Shown here in pieces: positions 1 through 9,010 of a DNA stretch of 49,736 nt; within the stretch, counting starts at the first letter, position 1; each line of letters begins with the position of its first letter. Below the pieces are notes generated by a model. The model did not search any database and was not told the origin of the DNA. It was given only the letters and a program-made list of their open reading frames with translations. The stretch comes from an uncultured Opitutaceae bacterium (lineage in GTDB: Bacteria; Verrucomicrobiota; Verrucomicrobiia; Opitutales; Opitutaceae), in NCBI GenBank assembly GCA_903890485.1, contig CAITBM010000014.1, positions 1-49,736 of the forward strand. Reading direction: 5' to 3'. Position numbers and translations under genes: made by a program.

Positions 1-75
1 CGCCGACTCTCCGCCGTCAATCCGGCGCAGGATCGCTACGATCTGCTCCGGGGTATGCTTCTTTCCTTTTGGCAT
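1..75 (-). CDS. IS3-family transposase OrfA, N-terminal fragment (runs off window)
   Basis: Read on the minus strand from an ATG at 75, the 25 codons to the window edge begin MPKGKKHTPEQIVAILRR. This is the typical start of the helix-turn-helix OrfA of IS3-family elements. A good ribosome binding site (AAGGAA) lies just upstream on the minus strand. OrfA binds the element ends and is normally joined to OrfB, the integrase, by programmed frameshifting. Only the start is present, so whether the element is intact cannot be judged. The family call rests on the N-terminal motif only. Confidence 0.75.
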   Translation of the reverse strand, partial: MPKGKKHTPEQIVAILRRIDGGESA

Positions 76-137
76 CTGGGTTCCTTTCTTGGAGCCCAGA
101 CTCTCTTTCGCAATGGCTCAGTTCTGCTACGTCAGGT
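1..137 (-). mobile_element. Left end of an IS3-family insertion sequence
   Basis: The sequence between the OrfA start at 75 and about 134-140 is the likely untranslated left end of the IS3-type element. It is directly followed by recognisable IS4-type transposase coding sequence. Read on the minus strand, the junction has TGA trinucleotides near 134-140, consistent with an IS3-type terminus, but the exact inverted repeat cannot be set without the other end. The element seems to have inserted into, and separated, an older IS4-family copy. Confidence 0.55.
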
Positions 138-581
138 CAGCGGCTCAACTCTCGCAAGGGGCGGCGAGACTATCCCGACCCTCTGCGCCGGATCAGCTAT
201 GTCGATCCGGACACCGGCCAGGCGCTCGTCTTTCTGACGAATTGGTTCGCGCTCGAAGCCATCGTCATAGCCCAGATTTACCGCCAGCGATGGGGCATCG
301 AGACATTTTTTCGCTGGCTCAAGCAGCACCTGCGCTTGCGCGGATTTTTCAGCAACTCATCCAACGGCGTGCGGCTGCAAATCTGGTCGTCGCTGTGCGC
401 CCACCTGCTCGTGGCCATTGCCAAGCACCGAAAGAATCTGCCCGCCTCGCTCTACGAAATTCTGCAAATCGTCAGCGTCTCCTCGCTTGAGCAAATACCC
501 ATTGAACAGCTATTTGCGAAAGTTGATACAAGAGGCCGCCATTTCGATATTCCTAAACAGTTGGAGATCAAATGGTCATAA
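138..581 (+). pseudogene. IS4-family transposase, 3' remnant
   Basis: The reading frame that ends at the TAA at 579-581 carries the C-terminal part of an IS4-type DDE transposase. It includes YPDPLRRISYVD, FLTNWFALEA and the region around the catalytic glutamate, YRQRWGIETFFRWLKQHL. The N-terminal half with the first two catalytic aspartates is missing, because the frame upstream of about 138 is antisense IS3 sequence. The fragment cannot encode an active enzyme. Its likely right end lies between 582 and 617, just before the first glycan gene. It marks the left border of the locus as a place of past insertions. Confidence 0.85.
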
Positions 582-617
582 CTGGACAGCCGTGGCGGAA
601 CCTGTAGGATTAAAACC

Positions 618-1604
618 GTGAGAACGAAGATACAAGGAGTGAAGCAACCTATTCGACCGTGGATTGTTAGCGGTTTGAAGGTTCTGGTGTCTGGGTTCCT
701 TCTTTTATTTGTTCTTTCGAAGATAAACATACATGGAGCGACCGAACGAATCAGTCATGCAAAATTCGCATACCTGGGATTGGCGCTTGTTCTCGCTCTG
801 ATCCTCCCGTGGATCTTAGCAATCAGGTGGTGGATACTGGCAAGGAAAGCCGTATCGTGGTCCGATGCGCTGGCGTATACATGGATAGGTCTCTTTTTTG
901 GGTTGATTCTGCCCGGCAGCATCTCGGGCGATGTTGCGAAAGGAGGGCTCCTCGCATGGGCGAAGAGTAGCTCTAGGCGGGCCATTCTCCCTGCGTCAAT
1001 TTTCGCGGATCGTCTTGTCGGTCTTGCGGTTATGTTGGTTTTTTTCATCATAGGAAGTTTTGTCGTCGCGGACACAACACAAGACAAGGAATTGGCGCGA
1101 TTCTCCTCAATAGCATGGCGATTCGGCTCCATTGCGCTCGCTGTCCTTTTCTCGGCGTTGATCCCTTTCGTCCAGCGGATGGCGATATCGTTTTTCGAAA
1201 TCCTGCCGCAACGTATTGCTTCAAGCTCACTCAAAGATTTCATTGAAGCCACGTTCGCATATTCAGAAAAGCCTTCTCTGCTGCTTTCCGCAGGTCTCTT
1301 GAGTGCGATAAGTCAATCCTTGGGAATTGCTATGTACTCAGTGCTTATGCGGGCGCTTTCAGTAGAATTGGACACAACGCCTACAATAGCGTTATACTCT
1401 ATTTTCGCTGTACTTGGAATGCTCCCTATTTCGTTTGCTGGAGTAGGAGTACGCGACTGGTTCGCAGTTCTGTTTCTTGCTGCCTATCGGTTGCCGCCTG
1501 AAATCGCCGTCGCTTTCACCTGGCTTTGTCTATCAATGAATGTGTGTCAAGCGGTCGTTGGCGGTATATGGCAATTTTGCATTATTGAGGTAGGGCGTAC
1601 TTAG
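618..1604 (+). CDS. Flippase-like integral membrane protein (lysylphosphatidylglycerol synthase TM-domain family)
   Basis: A 328-residue polytopic protein with about eight hydrophobic segments. It has the hallmarks of the UPF0104/AglD-like transmembrane family: GLFFGLILPGSISGDVAKG near residues 90-110, followed by the FADRLVGLAVM segment. Members of this family are the membrane part of MprF or stand-alone proteins in glycan loci, where a role in lipid-linked sugar translocation is often proposed but seldom proven. The start is GTG at 618 with a weak upstream purine stretch, and no better in-frame start is seen. The gene begins 36 bases after the IS4 remnant and is followed after 14 bases by the double methyltransferase. 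Its base composition is less GC-rich than the rest of the locus, as for the next two genes. Confidence 0.8.
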   Translation: MRTKIQGVKQPIRPWIVSGLKVLVSGFLLLFVLSKINIHGATERISHAKFAYLGLALVLALILPWILAIRWWILARKAVSWSDALAYTWIGLFFGLILPGSISGDVAKGGLLAWAKSSSRRAILPASIFADRLVGLAVMLVFFIIGSFVVADTTQDKELARFSSIAWRFGSIALAVLFSALIPFVQRMAISFFEILPQRIASSSLKDFIEATFAYSEKPSLLLSAGLLSAISQSLGIAMYSVLMRALSVELDTTPTIALYSIFAVLGMLPISFAGVGVRDWFAVLFLAAYRLPPEIAVAFTWLCLSMNVCQAVVGGIWQFCIIEVGRT

Positions 1605-1618
1605 GCAACTTTGATCCA

Positions 1619-3250
1619 ATGATTTCTGTATCAAACCCACTGCAAAAACAGGTGATAGACACCTATGGGGAGATCTATGGAAAGATGGCTCGACTAACCC
1701 CCGAAAAATGCGGCCGCGACGCTCTGGATGAGCAGAAAGTCCACGATCAGGTAGATCTACTCTGCCGCACATTCGGAATCTCTAAAGGTGAACTGAAAGG
1801 CAAAAAGATCCTCGAAATCGGAAGTGGGTTCGGAGTATTCCTCGCCGTTCTTCGCCGTGATTATGGAGCCGAGACCTATGGGATAGAACCCGCTGCTCAA
1901 GGTTTTGACTCAAGTTTCCGCCTCGCGCATAAAATAATTGCTGAGTATGGCCTGGATCCATCTATCTTATATAATGCAAAGGGCGAAGACTTGCCGTTTC
2001 CAGGCAACAATTTTGATTTCGTTTTTTCCTCAACGGTCTTGGAGCATACAGAGGATCCTGCTCTAGTTCTACAGGAAGCTATTCGGGTTCTAAGGACGAA
2101 TGGCAGAATGCAGTTTGTGTATCCAAACTACGGGGCCTTTTTCGAAGGTCACTATGCCCTTCCCTGGGTTCCCTATCTTAACCATGCATTGGGTAGAATT
2201 TGGGTAAGTCTGTGGGGCCGCGACCCAGCGTTTATCGATACTCTCCAACTGACGAATTTCTGGAAAACACGCAGATGGCTAAAAGGCCGTACTGACATCT
2301 CGATTGTCAGCTATGGCGAAGAAATCTTTAAGCAGCGGATGGCAGGACGGAGTTTTAAGGCGTGGGCAGGTTTAGGAACAATCAAGCGTTGGCTAGATAT
2401 ATGCAACCGGCTGCACATCGTTCGACCGTTGACATGGATAATTTTGAAAGCGAAGAGCTTCGATCCTATAATCCTTTCGCTGATTAAGACAGAAAAACGA
2501 GAGCCATTACCTCCCCCTGACAATCGGGAGATTTACGAGGTTCGCTGGATCGATTGGACGGATATGAAACGATATGGCCCAACGAGCCGCTGGCTTCGAA
2601 GCCTAATTGGTGATCACCTGGCCCGAATTGGAGCGGAGCTCTTCAAGACAAAGATTCTAGATTTCGGGTGCGGTGAGGGTACCACAACAGATTTTATCGC
2701 GCAGCTGCTACCAGAGACGGCTGTTTCTGGGATAGACCGGTCCGCTGCGGGAATTCAGTGCGCAACGGCGCGATATTCGCAAAAGAATCTCCACTTTTCA
2801 TGCATCGAGACTACAAGTTGCTTTCCCGATAGTTCCTTCGCTTTGGTAACTTGCTTCGAGGTATTGGAGCACGTTGAGGATTGGAGGGCGATGACCAAAG
2901 AACTCGCACGTTTGAGTTCCAGATATTTGCTCGTCTCGTTTCCGACAGGAAGAATGAGGCGATTCGAGCGCAACGTTGGACATCTTCGCAACTTTAGAAA
3001 GGGTCAGTTTGAAAGGTATGCCGAAAGCCTAGGTTATTCTCCCGTTGCGGTGTTTTACGCGGGATTTCCTTTCTACTCACCAATTTTCCGCGAGATTTGC
3101 AATATCGCTAACAGCGGTGGGAATTCGCTCACTAGGGGAAGATATACTTGGTGGCAAAAATGCACCGCTGACCTTCTATTCTTTTTGTTTCGGCATTTTT
3201 CGATGACAAAGCGAGGCGATCAATTTTGCGGTCTGTTCGAGAGGAAGTGA
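1619..3250 (+). CDS. Two-domain SAM-dependent methyltransferase (tandem fusion)
   Basis: A 543-residue protein with two class I methyltransferase domains in one chain. The first has the SAM-binding motif ILEIGSGFGVF near residues 64-73, then the LPFPGNNFDFVFSSTVLEH region near 125-143. The second has ILDFGCGEGTTTDFIAQL near residue 345, then SFALVTCFEVLEHVEDW. The stretch between them (about 190-310) has no clear motif and may be a substrate domain or an insertion. Proteins of this kind in glycan loci methylate sugars, or link to lipid-carrier steps; the substrate is unknown here. The start is ATG at 1619, 14 bases after the flippase-like gene. GC content is lower than in genes after 5 kb. 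Confidence 0.8.
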   Translation: MISVSNPLQKQVIDTYGEIYGKMARLTPEKCGRDALDEQKVHDQVDLLCRTFGISKGELKGKKILEIGSGFGVFLAVLRRDYGAETYGIEPAAQGFDSSFRLAHKIIAEYGLDPSILYNAKGEDLPFPGNNFDFVFSSTVLEHTEDPALVLQEAIRVLRTNGRMQFVYPNYGAFFEGHYALPWVPYLNHALGRIWVSLWGRDPAFIDTLQLTNFWKTRRWLKGRTDISIVSYGEEIFKQRMAGRSFKAWAGLGTIKRWLDICNRLHIVRPLTWIILKAKSFDPIILSLIKTEKREPLPPPDNREIYEVRWIDWTDMKRYGPTSRWLRSLIGDHLARIGAELFKTKILDFGCGEGTTTDFIAQLLPETAVSGIDRSAAGIQCATARYSQKNLHFSCIETTSCFPDSSFALVTCFEVLEHVEDWRAMTKELARLSSRYLLVSFPTGRMRRFERNVGHLRNFRKGQFERYAESLGYSPVAVFYAGFPFYSPIFREICNIANSGGNSLTRGRYTWWQKCTADLLFFLFRHFSMTKRGDQFCGLFERK

Positions 3251-3296
3251 CAGAATTCTCGTGGATCATGACAATTTCAGCTTACGGGATATCTAA

Positions 3297-5003
3297 ATGA
3301 CTAGGAGAATCTTAATCATCGCGCTGTATGTTGCATTTGCACTGGTGGTGTACGTCGCGCATGGACCTCGACCGGATATTAATATCGATCATATCGCGTA
3401 TTTTAAACTGGCAAATGACATACGCGCTAGCCACCCGAACCATGATTATTGGCAAGGATTATCTGCAACCCGGACTTATGGGGTATTGATGGCTTATCTT
3501 TTTGATTCGACCGGCGACCATATCCGTTCGTTGAAGTTCATGCTGGCTGTGATGACGGTTGCATACTTGATGTGTGCAGAGTTCCTCTTCGTCCGTCTCG
3601 CCATAAATCGCAACACGGCGGTATTCTTCTCCCTTATAAGCGCCGTAAACGTCAGTTTTGGATCGGTCTTTTGGGGCGTGACGGATTTTTCCGCTTCGTT
3701 GAATAGAACTATAATTGTACCTCCAATGCTTCTCATGTTGGGGTACTATCTGACGAACTTTGCGCGAAACCGACGTCTGGTTGTCTATCCAGCATTGATT
3801 TATCTGTCTGTTTTGCACCTCGGAGCATATTACCTTTTAGGTTTATTGGCGGCAATGGATGGTTGCCGCCTTGTAAATGCGGCCTTTGGGCAAAAGAGAG
3901 TTTTCTTTGTTCAATTGAGTGCCTACGTGACTGCGTTCGTCTTCGTGGGCGCCGCATATATATCGATCCAAAGGCTTAATCTTAACAGTACGGTACTTAC
4001 TATGCTGATCCCAAGAATTGAGGCGACAAAAGCGCCACAGTTACCTGCGGTCGCGCGCCAAGAAGAAGAGAAAAATCCCGCTCACCGAGATTCAAAGGCC
4101 GAAGCCATGCTTAGTAGTGAGGAAGCTTGGAAGCTCGAACGGTTCGCGCAGCCCTGGAGGAATTTCCCGCCGCCGCTTGCCACCATTCTAGTAATAGGCG
4201 TTTCTCTTTTATTCATCGTTCCGTTATCTGTTACATTATACGTCCTTGCCACCCATAATGGTGGTTGGCGTCCGATGGACAAACCCATGTTGCTCATGGC
4301 GGGATGTGTTCTGATCTGCGCCTATGCACCGCAAATCGTGCTTTGCACGATTCATCATTGGGTGCCCATTTACCCAATCAATTGCGAGGAAGTGCGTACA
4401 ATTTCCTTCATCTACATCCCCTTAATATATTTCGTTCTAAGAGGTTTCGAGGTTTGTTGGCTAAACAGAGAGCGATCTAACCGGAGGATACTAGCAGTAG
4501 CTTGTGTGCTGCTGTTGTTTGTTCAGCCAATAACAGTTGTCCGTCTGTTGCCAGCCGAGGAGCGCGAAAGGATTGTGTTAGACGCAAAAAGAATGGGCAT
4601 CTTGGATGAGCGTGAATCTCAGCGAAATCTCTTCGCTCGACAGCTCTTGGGCCTAGATAAAAATGGTCTAGGTTTCTATTACTGTGTAATCCCCACGCTT
4701 GATTGGTTACGGGCTCACACGGACGCAACCTCACGAGTGCTAACCAACCGAAACGAATTGTACTTATTGGACGCAAAAGTAATCGGGACTTCGAATGGTT
4801 TCCTATATACGGACATTCGTTCTCCTCTTAGGGTCACATGGCACGATCAAGTTCTGGAGCTAGACGATGCGCTGGCGAAACATGACTTGAACCGTATTCT
4901 TGCTCTTGCTCACGCGGCTGGGGCGAAGTACGCAGTTGTTCCATGGCCGCTCGCTCACGCCGCGTTTACGGATGGAAACTTCTCGGTAATAGACGTTATG
5001 TGA
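3297..5003 (+). CDS. Polytopic membrane protein, possible GT-C-type glycosyltransferase
   Basis: A 568-residue protein with about ten hydrophobic segments. A first loop after TM1 contains acidic residues (RPDINIDHIAYFKLAND), as in many GT-C fold glycosyltransferases that use polyprenyl-phosphate sugars. A charged cytoplasmic or loop segment (near 250-285, RQEEEKNPAHRD) splits two membrane halves. The C-terminal 130 residues are soluble, with a segment near 465-480 on dealing with 'WLRAH' and a hydrophobic end. I do not recognise a named family, so the GT-C idea is inference from topology and context. It is preceded by the double methyltransferase (46-base gap). It belongs to the lower-GC group of genes at the left end. 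Confidence 0.6.
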   Translation: MTRRILIIALYVAFALVVYVAHGPRPDINIDHIAYFKLANDIRASHPNHDYWQGLSATRTYGVLMAYLFDSTGDHIRSLKFMLAVMTVAYLMCAEFLFVRLAINRNTAVFFSLISAVNVSFGSVFWGVTDFSASLNRTIIVPPMLLMLGYYLTNFARNRRLVVYPALIYLSVLHLGAYYLLGLLAAMDGCRLVNAAFGQKRVFFVQLSAYVTAFVFVGAAYISIQRLNLNSTVLTMLIPRIEATKAPQLPAVARQEEEKNPAHRDSKAEAMLSSEEAWKLERFAQPWRNFPPPLATILVIGVSLLFIVPLSVTLYVLATHNGGWRPMDKPMLLMAGCVLICAYAPQIVLCTIHHWVPIYPINCEEVRTISFIYIPLIYFVLRGFEVCWLNRERSNRRILAVACVLLLFVQPITVVRLLPAEERERIVLDAKRMGILDERESQRNLFARQLLGLDKNGLGFYYCVIPTLDWLRAHTDATSRVLTNRNELYLLDAKVIGTSNGFLYTDIRSPLRVTWHDQVLELDDALAKHDLNRILALAHAAGAKYAVVPWPLAHAAFTDGNFSVIDVM

Positions 5004-5045
5004 TCTTTGGTGTAGAGAATTCTCATTGAATTTAGATCGCTAGAC

Positions 5046-6830
5046 GTGCCGTCTGAGAATAGCGCATATGCCAATAGAATGCCCGCTTGGTTGGGAGTAC
5101 TCCTCGCCATTGGTGCAGGGCTGGTCGCGTTCGCGCAATTTAGGGGCTTCGATGTCATGGACGGCGCCCTTTATTTCACCCTCTACCAAGACCCGGTGGA
5201 CAACCCCGACACCCACACCCGGTTTCACCTCCTGGCCCGGCCGCTGTGGCTCCTATGCCAACAAGACATTGTCGCATTTCGTTTCGCAACATTGCTTGGC
5301 TTTGCCCTGGTGGCCTGGCTCTTCAGCCGCGTCCTAAGGAGAGAATTACTTCCAAGTTTCGCTCGATGGGTAATCGTTGTTCCAATTCTTGTCGCCACCT
5401 TCGCGGGCCTTTCCTGGGTTCCCCTCGCGCTCACCTACAACTCCTTGGCGGCCCTCTTCACATTGCTCGCGCTCTCGGTCCTCCTGACCAATGCCGGGTC
5501 CCGATCTGCCCAGTCAGGCTGGCGGCGGAGCTCTTTCGCTTGGACTTCAATGGCCGTGCTTTCAGTTGGGCTCTTTCTCGTTAAGCCGCCGTCCGCCCTA
5601 GCTGTGGCGGCCGCTGCCGCGGTCCTGGCTTCTGCGAACCCACGCTTTTCGTCCGGGACGCGCAAAGTAATTCTGGGATGCGGACTAGCTTGCGCCTTAG
5701 TTGTTAGCGCGGCCGTGCTGATTATACCCCGCCTGAGTGGGTACGACCCCAAGCGGCTCCACTATGTGGCCGGACTTGCGATCAGCCCGGCATGGATGGC
5801 TGCCAACTTGGCCCGGTATTGGACTGAGATCGGAGCAATGCTGCCTGCGTTGTGGGTGGACATTTTTTGGCCGATCGGTCCGGTGGCCCTAGCCCTCATC
5901 GCCCTGTCGCTCGGCGCAAAGAACCCTTCAGCACTTAAAGGCCGACTCGTCTCCTTTAGCCTAGCTCTCATCCTCATGTCCATTTTGGGTGCGACGGGTT
6001 TCCGGGGACTCTGGGACAGCAGCTTTTCCTCGGTTGTGGCCGGCAATGCCGCCCGGTTCTACCTTCTTGCGTGGAGCTCTCTGCTCCCGATTTGGCTCGT
6101 GAGCATCTGGACCTGCGCGGGGGCGGCCCGCCCCACCCTCCTTCGTTTGGCGTGGGTTGCCGTGCTCTTTCTCCTTCCCCTCATCAGTTCGCTCGGTAGC
6201 ACGAACGCGATGTACGTTTCCGCGCTGCATGAGACCGTGCTCTGGGTTGCGGGACTTCTTATTGTCGCGGACAACATAGGGGAACTGCTCTCAGTGCGCT
6301 GGTTTAGGACCGCCGTGGCGTGCCTTCTTGCGCTCGGTGCCGCAGGGCACCTTTTCTCGGGGCTCGTTCTTCGCCCTTACATGTACCAGCCGAGCCTCTG
6401 GAAGCAGACCGATGCCGTCGATATCGGATATCCGGCGACGAGGTTGAAGGTCGATCCCGCCCTCGCGGATTTCATCCGGTATGTCCGAAGCACCCTGGAG
6501 CGGGATGGGTTTAAGCCCGGGGACGACGTGTTCGGGTTCTTCAACCTTCCCGGGATCATTTTTGCGATTGGAGCCAAGGAACCCGGCGCACCCTGGTACT
6601 TCGGGACATGGTACAGCCACGACGATACCGACGGGGGGAAATTGAGGCGCGTGCCTCTTGAGCGACGCAGGCGGGCATGGATCCTCACCCAGGCGGACGT
6701 GACCGGGTTCCGGAAGCAGTTCCTCGAATCGGGCATCGATTTTCCGGACGGATACAGGAAGATAGGGTCGACGCGCAACCCGACCACTGGACTTGAAATC
6801 GGAATCTGGAAACCCATCGACCGGCACTAG
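5046..6830 (+). CDS. Polytopic membrane protein, possible GT-C-type glycosyltransferase
   Basis: A 594-residue protein with about 10-12 transmembrane segments and a soluble C-terminal part of roughly 150 residues. After TM1 comes FRGFDVMDGALYFTLYQDP, an acidic first-loop pattern seen in GT-C-type transferases. The start is taken as GTG at 5046; an ATG at 5079 (MPAWLGVL) directly before TM1 is a fair alternative, and neither has a clear ribosome binding site. Composition is clearly more GC-rich than the preceding gene, so the border of the lower-GC segment lies between them. The next gene follows closely. No catalytic assignment can be made from the sequence alone. Confidence 0.6.
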   Translation: MPSENSAYANRMPAWLGVLLAIGAGLVAFAQFRGFDVMDGALYFTLYQDPVDNPDTHTRFHLLARPLWLLCQQDIVAFRFATLLGFALVAWLFSRVLRRELLPSFARWVIVVPILVATFAGLSWVPLALTYNSLAALFTLLALSVLLTNAGSRSAQSGWRRSSFAWTSMAVLSVGLFLVKPPSALAVAAAAAVLASANPRFSSGTRKVILGCGLACALVVSAAVLIIPRLSGYDPKRLHYVAGLAISPAWMAANLARYWTEIGAMLPALWVDIFWPIGPVALALIALSLGAKNPSALKGRLVSFSLALILMSILGATGFRGLWDSSFSSVVAGNAARFYLLAWSSLLPIWLVSIWTCAGAARPTLLRLAWVAVLFLLPLISSLGSTNAMYVSALHETVLWVAGLLIVADNIGELLSVRWFRTAVACLLALGAAGHLFSGLVLRPYMYQPSLWKQTDAVDIGYPATRLKVDPALADFIRYVRSTLERDGFKPGDDVFGFFNLPGIIFAIGAKEPGAPWYFGTWYSHDDTDGGKLRRVPLERRRRAWILTQADVTGFRKQFLESGIDFPDGYRKIGSTRNPTTGLEIGIWKPIDRH

Positions 6831-6858
6831 CACCCTTCCCTCATGGAGGAGCGAGGCC

Positions 6859-8970
6859 TTGCGCTGGCTCCTCCTCTTGTGCGGCGCCCTATGCCTATCG
6901 GGCCCCTACTTTTCGCCCCGGCTGATCGGGACTGCCGATGCGCTCTGGTACCACCACCTCCTAGCCGATGCCGTGACCCAGTTTCGGGCGGGGGTGTTTC
7001 CGGTTTACGTGGGCCAGTCCGACTACTCCTTCAATGGCGCGGTCTATCCGCTTAGGGCCGCTCCTTACCACCAATACCTGGCTGGGTTCCTCGATCTCTT
7101 GAGCGGCAGGTCGCTCGGCTTCTTTGCCCTCCAGCATGCGACGATCGTGCTCAGCTTTGTTGCAGGGGCTTTCTCAGCGTATTTCTCCCTCCTCTGGATT
7201 TCTGGGGCGCGCCGTTGGACCGCTGCGTTCCTGGCGCTTCTCTACGTGACGAGCCCTGGGGTTGCCGGGCTTTTTTACGCCCAGGACCTCTACATGAGTG
7301 GGATGACCCTTCCCTGGGTACCGCTCGCTTTTGCCGCCTTGGTCCGGACCTTTGACGACCCTCGGGCACGTCCGGGCGTGATCCTTGCAGCGGCCCTTGC
7401 CACCCTCTGGTGGGCGCATTCGCCGATTGCCCTTTGGGTGACCCTCATCGCGGGGGTGAGCCAGGTTGTTCGTCTGGCTCGGGGCAAGGGGACAAAGGCC
7501 CGGGTCCCCGGCGCGGCCGCGGCGGCAGCCGTGTTCTGTGTCCTCGCAGCCTACCCTATCGTCTCGGTGTTCCTCCTCCGGAGCCCGGGCGAGACGATTG
7601 TGCCCTACGTGATGGACCGGGAACTCCTGCTAAAATGGGTGAGCGGCAGCTTCCCGTCCTCGATCGAGCCCCTCGATCCTGCGGGGCCCGGACTCAACCA
7701 TCTTCAGCTCGGCTACAGCCTCTGGCTCGTTTTTGCGGCGGCGATCGCGCTCGGGTTCACGCGGGTGCGGGTGCTCTCGGTCGCCCTCCTCCTTGCCGCG
7801 GCGGCCTTCCTCCTGATTCTCGTCTTCCCGGTGCCGTTCCTGACCCGCGTCCTCTGGATGCATTTCCCCGAGACCCTGGTCGGAATGACCCTCTATTGGC
7901 CCATGCAGCGCCTCTATATCGTTGTCGCGGCCGCCACCGTGGTGGGCTTTTACCGCCTCGTGTGCGACGACACCAGTTTTGGTCCCCGAATCCTGGCCTT
8001 CACGCAATCCGTCCTTGGAGTGGGTCTTCTCTGGAGTGGATACCAGGCCTTTATCCTGGCGGGGATCGCCGGCCAACAGGGGGGAACCGTGGCCGAATCC
8101 AGCCGTTACACCCTGACGGAGAACGTCGCCGTCCAACGCCACACCTACGGGCTCTTCGCGCGGCGGCCGGCGTACTTCTCCCACGGGGTCGTGGATCCGA
8201 GGATGGAGGCGCGCCTCCTTGACCTTGAGTCCGGTGGCGTCATCGCAACCGATTATGCGATCGCTCCGAACGGTGCCCCGATGGAGGAGCTCCGCGGCAC
8301 CGTGGATGTGAATCCCGGGATCCTGAACCTGGCCCCAGCCTTGGTGCTTGAACCCGGGCGGCGCTACCTCCTCACCTTTGCCTTCGCCCAGGAAGACACG
8401 ACAGGAGTTCTGCAGATGAACGGGGACCACTTCTTCCGGGAATACGGCCTGCCTGAATCAGGCGAGGAGAAGGCGTTCGGGTCAGGACCCAAGAACGAAA
8501 AATCGATCACCGTGTGGACGAGCCTCCCGTCCCCGGAAACCGTGAAGCTGCGCTTCATTCCGACCGGGGGAACGCGGACCCCGTCGGATTACCTCCGCTT
8601 TGCAAAGATCCGGCTTAGCCCGCTCGATCCGGCGACGCTCCCCATCCGGGTGACGTCCCTGATTCCGTTCCAGGCGGGGGTCAGGAGCCCCGGGCGGGCG
8701 CTTCTTGAGACGCCCCGGATGTTTGTCCCGGGCTACGAGGCCACCGTGAACGGGGCACGGGTACCGGTCCTCAAGTCGCCGGAGGGCTTGATCATGTTTT
8801 CCGTTCCGGCTGGAGAGAGTCGGGTTGAGCTTCGCTTCACGGGACCCGTGCTCCTTCGGGCAGCTTTTTGGGGCAGCGCGATCGGGTGGGTCGTCGCCCT
8901 TGTTCTCGGCTCGTTTGGAGCCTTCCGAGCCCTGCGAGGGGCATCCCCCAAAACCCCCGAGTTCGTTTGA
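6859..8970 (+). CDS. Large polytopic membrane protein with YfhO/PTPS-related architecture (short paralogue)
   Basis: About 703 residues. The membrane core has an acidic first loop (GTADALWYHHLLADAV, then GVFPVYVGQSDYSFNGAV), about ten more membrane segments, a periplasmic jelly-roll-like region (LEPGRRYLLTFAF), a short beta domain (PGYEATVNGARV, FSVPAGESRVELRF) and a final TM. It is paralogous to the proteins at 21511 and 34190 but lacks their C-terminal repeats. The closing beta domain resembles that of YfhO-type proteins, which are linked to glycosylation of surface polymers; the function here is inferred. I chose TTG 6859 because GGAGGA lies eight bases upstream and the overlap with the previous gene is removed. 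A TTG at 6793 is the other option. Confidence 0.65.
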   Translation: MRWLLLLCGALCLSGPYFSPRLIGTADALWYHHLLADAVTQFRAGVFPVYVGQSDYSFNGAVYPLRAAPYHQYLAGFLDLLSGRSLGFFALQHATIVLSFVAGAFSAYFSLLWISGARRWTAAFLALLYVTSPGVAGLFYAQDLYMSGMTLPWVPLAFAALVRTFDDPRARPGVILAAALATLWWAHSPIALWVTLIAGVSQVVRLARGKGTKARVPGAAAAAAVFCVLAAYPIVSVFLLRSPGETIVPYVMDRELLLKWVSGSFPSSIEPLDPAGPGLNHLQLGYSLWLVFAAAIALGFTRVRVLSVALLLAAAAFLLILVFPVPFLTRVLWMHFPETLVGMTLYWPMQRLYIVVAAATVVGFYRLVCDDTSFGPRILAFTQSVLGVGLLWSGYQAFILAGIAGQQGGTVAESSRYTLTENVAVQRHTYGLFARRPAYFSHGVVDPRMEARLLDLESGGVIATDYAIAPNGAPMEELRGTVDVNPGILNLAPALVLEPGRRYLLTFAFAQEDTTGVLQMNGDHFFREYGLPESGEEKAFGSGPKNEKSITVWTSLPSPETVKLRFIPTGGTRTPSDYLRFAKIRLSPLDPATLPIRVTSLIPFQAGVRSPGRALLETPRMFVPGYEATVNGARVPVLKSPEGLIMFSVPAGESRVELRFTGPVLLRAAFWGSAIGWVVALVLGSFGAFRALRGASPKTPEFV

Positions 8971-9010
8971 CTCCAACCCCTTATCCGTGTGCAAGTTGAA
9001 GGGCCAATAA

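Noticed and set aside
7410-8222. A 270-codon plus-strand open frame in another phase
   Set aside because: It overlaps the membrane protein at 6859 out of frame; its product is Pro/Arg/Gly rich and motif-free.
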